A stretch of 64,000 nucleotides of DNA, taken from the NCBI GenBank assembly GCA_900617975.1, contig UZAE01012040.1:1-64000 (forward strand), written 5' to 3'. Position numbers and translations under genes: made by a program. This DNA is from Rodentolepis nana. Taxonomy: Eukaryota > Platyhelminthes > Cestoda > Cyclophyllidea > Hymenolepididae. The first letter of the stretch is position 1, and every line of letters begins with the position of its first letter. This document shows, piece after piece, positions 55,601-64,000 of the stretch. The notes under the pieces are model-generated. The model was not told the origin of the DNA, made no database searches, and worked only from the letters and a program-made list of their open reading frames with translations.

Positions 55601-58600
55601 ATATATTATATTTCCCATGTGAGACAACGCTCACCAAATAAGTATGATTTCACTTTCACTTTCAATAAAATTAAGAATACATTCCCTTCAATTCACTATA
55701 GTAGTGTCACTAACAAAAATTTTGATTTATTACGAAAATGAAAATAATTTAGAAGCAGCACCCCTTTTGATTAATTCAATGAACATGAATGTGAGAAGGA
55801 TATGACATGAGTTATTTTGATATATATTACATTTGCCATTTTGCTAGGAGTTTCTTGCACCAATCCGAACTCAGACTAAATGGTAAATTGAATTACTTAA
55901 AGCGATCTCTATGGATATATATATATAGGTGAATCAGAATCATAAAATTTGTAAAATATTTCCATTACAATGACTAAATTTTAATTCCCCTATCTGTCTT
56001 GTTCTCTTAACCAAAAGTCTCCAGGAAGGGGGCTAAATATAGTTGGCGCTATTTTAAGCGCCTTCCTTGTTTCTGCTTGTGTATGTGCGTGTGTGTGTGT
56101 TCTACTTAGGTGGTGAGGGAGTGAGGTTTAGATAGAGACATAAATTAATTGCATGATTAATTCCAAGCTGTTTATGGGAAAATAACCAGACTGGAAATGT
56201 GGAGTGGCTTTATCAAAAATGCGGAAAGAACCTACTGAATATCTGCTTGGGTAATTAAAGAATAATATTCAAACAAATTGGCTATCAACATTCGTTAAAA
56301 TCTCTGCTTTATGCTTATTTATTTTAATGAGGATGTTAAAATAGATAAATTTTTAACATGTAAATTTTAATTTTTTTAATTATTGGCATTTCAAGACGAT
56401 GAGAGTATAGGCTTCTTCAAGCAAGTGAATATCTCTAAGCAAGGCGTCTTTCTCTATCAGATGAATGGAAGCTATATATGCTAGAATGCTCATGTATGGG
56501 TAGAAGACGAATAAATAAATTGTTGAAATATATAACTTTATTGTCGTAGGATGAATCTCGCATATCTAAAGATAACATTTTCTTTCATATTAGTGTTTCA
56601 CGGTGTCCAAAATTACTTGCCTAAAAGTAGATTTCAGATTGCAAAAAAGCACGCCCCTGTGTTGACCTATTCAAAGAGAAGTAGTTAAGGTACCAAGGCG
56701 CTTGCAAGATTGATGCCAAGTGTTGTATACTAAGTGATGTGAACGGCCAACTACGGTGGTAAATGATGGTTTACAAATGGGACAGTAGAAGATGAGTCCT
56801 TCGTCAAATTGTTGCAATATACCTTCCCAATTAGTAATACATATGTAGGAACAATTTGTTAAAACAGTTAACTTAACACCTTTCACCTAGGCTTTCGGAT
56901 GAAATAATAATTTCTTGAAAACATCGAAAGATAAGAGAGAGGAGATGAAGGAATTTACATGTGGTGAGGGAGTTTATCCTACCGAATTTTTAACGTAACC
57001 AATAGGCCAAATAAACTCGAAATTAGTTCCAATTTTTACAACTTTAATTAATTATAAATAATATTTAATATTTGATAATTTATAGATAAGCAACTAATTT
57101 TGCAACAAAGAAATAAAATTCTTTGCTTTTATAATTAAAATTAAATAACTTTATTAGGCAGAATGTTTTGATTTATCACTGCAGTACAGATAATGCACCT
57201 GCATTCTCACAGGGAGGCTATCTTTTCATTCTAGATCTTTATTCACTACCAAGACAGACCACTTGCTACTGAATTTTATTAAAGGCCTCCAGTTATTTAC
57301 ATAGGAGACACGATTTTTGTCACCCTTTGGGAAGACTATCTCACTGTATAAGTTAAACCCTTCAAATAAAAATATCTGCAAAAAAATATTGCTGTTTACT
57401 GCGATTTTCACCTTTTAAGTTAGAAATTCCTTTTTACTGAGCTTATATCAAAGGAATCATCTTTCAATATATTTGCTGGTCTTTAATCATGTTTTGCCAG
57501 TTAATATATGGTTTATTTGTGAATTAATATGTTTAAAATGAATTGGATTATTTATATTCATCCTTTATGAATATTGAGTCTATTTATAGAAAATTATAAG
57601 GCCATATATGTGGTATTTAATTAATTACATTTAGAGAATAGACTCTTTTAACTTTATAGCTTGCTATGTATTACATAGGGAATAGACCGCTTCACCAAGT
57701 TCTATAAAGTTAATAATTGAAGTAACTGATCTTATCTGAGTAAACGATATTAGTCTACTAGCGTGTTTCGCAGAAATGTCCTATCTTCAAAGTGGCCAAT
57801 TTGTTGCCTTGATCACATCAAGCACTCAAAAGTAGCCAACAAATTTAGGACTTCCTATCTATTTAGTGAAATATCAAATTGAAAACAGATGTCTTTCTAG
57901 AAGGTGACAGGCTGCGTTATTTCTCAATATATAAAAGAAAACGGCACTGCTTTGGTAAGGAAACACTAAGCTTTTAAGAAGAGCGTATAATTTCCACTTG
58001 ATAAGGAGGAAATGAATTAAATAATATTCAAATCCATCCTTAACTAACTTGCGACGCCCTATCAACCATTTCAACTGAAATTGGACATGTATGGAGAAGG
58101 GCACCGGCCACAGATTTCGACACCGCTTCAGCCAGCGTTCTGATTGGTGGTGGTGGGGGTGTAGCGTTCGAAAGGCGAGCATACAGTATTGACGTAGGTG
58201 CAGCAGTGGACTCCTGATAATTTTTAGTTACTTCAAAACCAGCATAACGCACCATGCTGTGAAGTATGCCTAAAAAGATGACCGTTACCTCACGACAGCA
58301 TTCGGGCAACGTATCCAATATTCTGAAAAGGACAAAATAAACACCATTACATTTCCAGGCCATTAAAAGTGAGTGAGTAATTTATTTGTTAAATTTGGCA
58401 GTTAAAGTTTGAACATAACTTATAATGAATTATTTGATATTAAAGAGTCATTCATAACAGCACTTTGGTTGTGAAGTAAATTTATTGTTAAGGTTGAAGT
58501 TAGTACTAGCCTGAGAAAGTGATAGGAACAATGAAAAGATTTTCTCCAGGGTTTGTCCCTTTTCTCCAAAATCTTTTCCATTTCATTTTCTTCCTTCAGT

Positions 58601-61600
58601 TCCTAGATAAAACTCGGTGGCTGAAAATCAAGCACGATTATTCACTGAATCCTGTTGATTTTAAAGACTGCAAATGATCCACTGAATACTATAACCATAG
58701 CAGCTATCCTATCAATTTGGTTTAAAATATATTTAAATGAAGTCTCAACAAAGTGAGACATTTTGGAAAATTAGAAAACAGTAGGCATTCATTATAGATG
58801 AATAAATGCCAACATCCTCTACGGTTGTATCCAAGAAATTTCACTACTAATTTTCCCTATTCATAAGTCAAAGCATTAAAAGGTTTTCAAAATTAATTCA
58901 TGATGGGGGGTATCAGAACACGGAGGAAAGAAAGATAGATTAAATGTGAGGGGGGTGATTAGGGTGAGATTTAAGGAATGAGGATGGCATTACTCAATTT
59001 GAACTTCAGGTTAATTAGGTTAACTACTTTTCCATTTAAAGTTCAATTAGTTTAGTTATACTGCTCTATCACCTCCTTTGCATTGGAGTTGTAGACGACA
59101 TTATTTTGTAGGATTTGTTCGTTCTTCCTTCAAAAATTTCCGGGTACCAAAATTACTGAATCTCAAAGTCATTATTCTCTACAGTCATACTTCAGAAATG
59201 CCAGAAATATTTTCTCCTTCAAAAGCGCACTAAATGAACGTATTTGTTGCCTCCTTTTCAGAATGACTCATCATGCCATCTGACAACGTGAATCCCGCTG
59301 TGTGAAGGAAGGGAAAGCAGGCACTAGAAGGAGCATGTAATGCAGAAATTAAATGGTTGAACAGTCGGCGTCATCTTGTGAGAATGCAAATGGGGTGAAA
59401 AGGAGCATAATGAGGATGCGTCAGTGGAAGGAGCTTTAATTTAGTGGAAGTCTATGGAAAAAAGATGGCTGCAAAATCACTCAAAATCTTGCGATCCGAA
59501 TTTCCGATTTAGAAGAAGATAAGAATGTAATGGAACCAGTTTTGAAATCTATATATAGTAGAGCATTTATGATTCCCTACTCTCATTCCTAAAAAGTCAC
59601 ATCGCCTAAAATGAGACCGTGCAGAATCAAATTTGACTTTCCCTTTTTTGTGATTGGATGTCCCCTCATTATAAACTTATCGAAATTTGATCATACTAAG
59701 TGGAATCAATCAGGTATTATTCAGGCCACCAATACGAAAGTGGTATGATACTGCTTTAAGCCCGTTGGAGTTAAAGTTGTTATGATCCCTTAAGATATGC
59801 ATTTGAATCAATTGACTAAACATTTAAGCCCAGTAACTGGTCACTAGGCTCATCTAAAGAAACAGGAGGCAAATCCTGAACTCTAGTCATCAGAACAAGA
59901 GGCAATATACGTGACTAAACCGAATTCCATGAGGAAAGTCTTCGCGAGACTTCTTTGATGGTATGCATTTTTTCCCAACTCCACAGTCACAGTATTCCAA
60001 CACTTTCACATAGTGAGAAAGCGTGAAATTTTTAACGCGATATGGGAATACACAAACGTGACCGACATCCTCTAGTTGCTAAAACAGTTATCTGATTAGT
60101 TAGTATTGCTAAGATCTAATCCCCTTTACGAGTACTTGAAAGCTTGTGAACGATGTGCTAGAGTACTAGAGTTGCTACATCTAATTGCTCATAATTTATT
60201 AATAGTAGGAATAAATGTTTCCTTCATTTTCTGGTTTCTTTTATGGTCGTTTATAATCTTTTACTTGCTTCAGGAATGAATAACTTAAGTAAACGTAAGA
60301 AATATATAGTGTTTCATCACCCAATATTTATAACTTAAAATCACTTAACCTAAATGATTTTGTTAAGTTAATGTTCTAACTTCTGTATTAGTTTTGAATT
60401 GTCATCAAAAGGGTCTTTGAAACGCATTTTAAGCATTAATTGGACTGTACTCACTAACTTCGCCAAAACTATTTAAATTGGTCTGGGTTTATTAATTTAG
60501 AATTAAACAGTAAATTATTAAAATTTTAAATAACTTCCTGAATAAGTCTAAGCATTTAATTAACATATTTTTCGGTCATATAAACCTGTAATGCATCATA
60601 AAACCAAGTCCATTCAATTGAAGCACTTTCAGAACTAATCGTGAGTAAAGATATAATATCACGGTTCGTTATTGATAGGAATTTCAAAATTGTTCAGCTC
60701 TTTAATTTTTCATACTTGTCCCGTGCGACTAATCGCATCGCCCATTGCGTAAGTACCTATGGACATCAAACCCATGACTACCAACTTTGCCGACGGCAAT
60801 TAATGCGCCAAATCGCCTTCATATTTGACCATATTTATCTTAAACTTACTCGGCAAACAGGTCTAGTTTTTCCCTTTCAGTAGGTGATATTGGAGGCATT
60901 CCGAAATCGCAGAGCAGTCCCGTGTTGTCAGAACGAAGAGGGGAGGAAAATATTTTCTCACTTTCTTGTTCTTCAGTGTCAACATAGGAGGGCGTTTCGA
61001 AACCCGGAGCGTGTTTTAACTTTTTTGGTAGGCGTTGTTGGAGAGTTTCGTACGTAGCAGAAACCCGGGACTGAAGAGTTTCTCTGGGGGTTATTGAGGA
61101 TAACAGGAGACGTCGCTCATTGTGTTCTCCGAGGATCCCTCCGGGAACATCGAGAAAGAAACGCTTTGCAACGTTGGCGACTGTGTACACATTGTAATTC
61201 GACCAGTCCACTGGTTCACCTTTCCTTATACACGAAATAATTATCTAAAAGTTAAGAATAAGACACTCAAGATAACGTATACTTTGAGAACAGTTAGCAT
61301 TTATCGTTATATCCAGAGCAATATCGAAAAGCTACAATCTTTATCTTCGGAAAGCAATTAGCATTGAACAACGGGGACACTAACAGCGGTAAAGGAGATG
61401 AGATGGCAAAGCCACAGAGACTCATGTCAGGAGTCGTGCTTCATCTGATGCTTGAGTTCGGGTTGTGCAATCTATATCGTGAGGGGTTGATATGTTCCGA
61501 AAATTATACTTAAGGGTTTGTCACCTGATTCGCAGCAACTTCATGACAACGATGCTTAGTATCATTTAATTAAGAACAGCTGATTTATCTGCTAAGCTTG

Positions 61601-62531
61601 GTTTTTCCAGGAGCGGTTAAGACAATGGAATTAAATTTCACGCTGCTCAAAAAATATCAGCTAGAAATTAAAGGCCAAAATGGGATATCGAAAAATTTTC
61701 GGTTTATCCAAATTGATATTAAATTGTGTGATATGTATAGCTTAATTCATTAAGGTACTTTTGTAAATCTTGTCGCCGTAAAAGAATGTAAAATTAGACA
61801 GGTATTCGGAAATATTATTGGATATGAGAGTAAAGGAATGCATTGAAAACATGTGACTTATCACATTCACCAGCACTAAGAGAATGTAGATAAATAATTA
61901 TTTCAGGCAATTGAAAAAAACGACCTTCTTCTGAGCTGAGTTGGAAGGAAATTACGTTTGGTTGAAAAATTTGTACGGATTTAAAAATCTAAGTAATTTA
62001 ATAAAACGCTTGAAAAGTTATTCCATTTTAAGTTAATTACGTTCAACCATGCAAGGTTGAGTCTTCAATATTATCCTCTCAAACACTCGAATAAAGTAAA
62101 CAGTTTCTAGTAATCGTGGTGAATCGTTGGTAGGTTTAAAAGACTGATTTAATCATAGACGGATAATACCAATCACAGAAGTGAGTTGGCCTCTCAAACA
62201 AATCTACCCATCTCGAAAAAGCGTTTCCATTAAATATGATGTTTAAATGATATTTACATTCCTTTGACTAATTTCCTCATTGCAAATATTTAATATTGCT
62301 CCAGTGCTTTTAATCTACATTGTTACTTGTCTCTTCTATAAAAGAAAAGAATTATTCGAATTTGGAGATAAATTAATATTGAAGTTTAGGAATTCCTCGT
62401 TAATTACTTGTAATTAAATATGGTTAATTTGACAGTCATGCATCTCTTTACATACTCTTTATCAAAAGCATTAATGGCAACAAATATCGAAGCGAACTTA
62501 AGAATTTTTGTACAGTCAGTGCCTGATCTTA
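49692..62531 (-). CDS. RhoGAP-domain protein, six exons visible, 5' end missing
   Basis: RhoGAP proteins stimulate GTP hydrolysis by Rho-family GTPases. Exons in order: 62531-62452, 61244-60850, 58322-58049, 54956-54671, 50580-50279, 50201-49692. Every junction matches in phase (2-base entry, then 0, 2, 0, 1, 0), which strongly supports one gene. Exon 1 has the RSG motif of the arginine-finger loop. Exon 2 has NYNVYTVANVAKRFFLDVPG, the family's helix before the LPxPL-type loop, then a roughly 90-residue polar insertion. Exon 3 continues the domain (LPECCREVTVIFLGILHSMV; LAEAVSKSVAGALLHTC). Exons 4-6 are serine, threonine and proline-rich tails with a basic patch (RSYIRRSRSRYRAVHRRQ). Upstream exons including the start are beyond the window or unrecognised. 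The exact RhoGAP subfamily is unknown. Confidence 0.75.
52957..53131 (-). CDS. Possible alternative exon of the RhoGAP gene
   Basis: An open minus-strand stretch is flanked by a good acceptor (TTCTCTCAG) and a donor (CAAG|GTTGGT). It encodes LGEAVTFHYTDLLLGRVCTR and 38 further residues. Its phases (0 in, 1 out) equal those of exon 54956-54671, so it could replace that exon between 58049 and 50580 without breaking the frame. The opposite strand is also open here, so chance is possible. Confidence 0.3.
56671..56886 (-). CDS. Possible alternative terminal exon with a CxxC...HH pattern
   Basis: The frame opens after an acceptor-like GCCTAG in phase 0, which fits the donor at 58049, and runs 71 codons to a stop. 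It contains FYCPICKPSFTTVVGRSHHL, a Cys-x2-Cys-x11-His-His pattern suggestive of a zinc-binding finger, followed by a further His and Cys. It would give the RhoGAP protein a different C-terminus. No transcript evidence is available; it may be chance. Confidence 0.25.
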   Translation of the reverse strand: MKGVKLTVLTNCSYICITNWEGILQQFDEGLIFYCPICKPSFTTVVGRSHHLVYNTWHQSCKRLGTLTTSL

Positions 62532-64000
62532 CTAGAAAAAAATTGTCATGGAGATTTCCCTTCAAAATAAAACAAAAAATCCCTCTAATTTTATAGTGAC
62601 AGAGAATGCACCTACCGTTGAAGCACAAGTTTTCTTAAGTTTTAAAAATCCCACGATTCACCACGGCTAACTGCTTAAAGTAGACCAGTCTGCAAAACTA
62701 AAGGTCGACAAGTGTCTTTAGAAAATGAGCTAAAACTCCCCGTTCAGTATTTTTTAAGCAGTTTGAAATCGATGTAAAGAGTTAGTTTGGAAGCATGTTT
62801 CAAATACAAAAATTTAGTTCCGGTTTGCTATTTTTGTCTGCTAACAAAACGAGATCAGCTTGCTTGATATTTTACCTCTTAAGACAAATGCGCTTTTGAA
62901 GTGAAGCATTTCAAAATGAAAAACTGAATCTCTCATTAATTTGAATATAAAGTCGAGAACTCAAAATTAGTGCAAAATAGAGTGCAATCTGCGGAATTAA
63001 TCAGACTCAAATCCTAACATCGGGGCATATATGATTGGCTAATTAATCTTCACATCTTTCCAAAGTGATGCGGTTTTTTTACAATTCGATCATAAAATTG
63101 ACACGAATATAAACTCTTATTTTGCTATGCTTATCAATAATGAACAAAACTGTTCCAAAATAACAGTGTTGTGCGCGTAGGTGAATCTAAATCTAAGTGC
63201 TTACATAATTAATTCCTTGAGAGGAAAGTTTGAGAAATTGTTGGACCTTATTATTACTAAAATAGAGAGCTAGTTTACTTTGGCATATTTTTTAGTTCAT
63301 CAGAGGATGATAAACAATGAGAGGAAAGGACACATGTGTTAAAGATTGCCGGTCATGCTAGAAGAGTGGCAATATATGTACTTTTAAGGTAATTCAAGGA
63401 CAGCCGGTGTTGTAATATTTCGGGTTGATTCAAGTTAGTAAAAAGGATTTAGATTGCATGTCTTAAACTCAAAGAAGGATGGAAATTACTATTCAGGTAC
63501 ATTCAATGAAATTAGGCTTAGTAGGATAGTGAAACGATGTACAGAAAATATTTAATTAGTGCGAGTTAAATAAAGATTCGATGGCATAAATATTTATCTA
63601 AAAATAATCTGAGCAACTGAAGGAAAAATCATGAATAATAAGGTAGAAAACGCTATTTAATCGTTGTGTAATAAATCCACAAACGCTTAATGACAATTGT
63701 CAGGACATCAACAAGCTCATTTCTCAACGTTGTTGAGACATTTCCTTGAATAATTCAGATATTCTGTGATGGAAATGACGTTTCTAGGTTTTTCGTGAGT
63801 AAAAATAAAATAAACTTATGAAAGTAAATAAAGTGGAGGTCTTGTTACTTCCCCTTCATTAGACACTGCCTAGCGTTTCATCTCTCACTAAATTATTTTT
63901 CCATTTTTCGAGTCTAATTGTCCTCCAATAATTGAGTCTAGAAAAGGTTATTTTGATAACGACGACCCATAACCTCAACAATTATTTTAGTCCAAATTTC
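62532..64000. other. Upstream intron or flank of the RhoGAP gene
   Basis: AT-rich DNA in which I found no exon. The codon split at 62531 requires at least one more exon further 5', so this is probably intron. Confidence 0.5.

Noticed and set aside
57874..58182. Minus-strand frame of 102 codons
   Set aside because: It is an alternative frame over the third RhoGAP exon and the following intron.

Overview
The window looks like nuclear DNA of a parasitic flatworm, most likely a cestode, possibly a hymenolepidid. The evidence is an AT-rich background, multi-exon eukaryotic genes, and two intron size classes in the conserved genes (about 32-40 nt and 64-80 nt) plus a few kilobase-sized introns. 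Species assignment is inference. Every gene model here comes from reading splice sites, phase continuity and family resemblance by eye.

Left third (1-30 kb). A cytosolic-type NADP malic enzyme runs on the minus strand in ten coding exons (10884 to 3104). After about 6 kb of intergenic DNA with retroelement debris comes the ribosome-assembly GTPase NOG1/GTPBP4 on the minus strand in eight exons (19278 to 16925). About 2 kb away, on the plus strand and divergent, is UBA2, the SUMO E1 catalytic subunit, in ten exons (21248 to 26006). It is followed closely on the same strand by a small coiled-coil-like protein (26150-26816) and an NME6-like nucleoside diphosphate kinase (27102-29882). The last two genes have a splice acceptor 0 and 4 nt before their ATG, so a trans-spliced polycistronic unit is plausible.

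Middle (30-49 kb). This part is gene-poor and AT-rich. It holds two small two-transmembrane protein genes (36850-35604 minus; 39221-40001 plus), a short secreted and very acidic protein with a 39-nt intron (43625-43197 minus), minus-strand exons resembling a CAP/SCP-TAPS domain (42.0-48.0 kb), and a coding-like exon interrupted by a retroposon (about 33.2-33.8 kb).

Right part (49-64 kb). One large minus-strand gene encodes a RhoGAP-domain protein. Six phase-compatible exons are visible from 62531 to 49692, and the 5' end lies beyond or was not found. Two other phase-compatible exons in its introns could be alternative.

Repeats. Five copies of one roughly 320-bp SINE-like retroposon occur, four with visible target-site duplications of 9-13 bp. 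There is also a LINE relic, a GC-richer block of broken ORFs, several long C or G runs (one a strong G-quadruplex candidate) and a (TA)n microsatellite. No rRNA, tRNA or CRISPR was seen.
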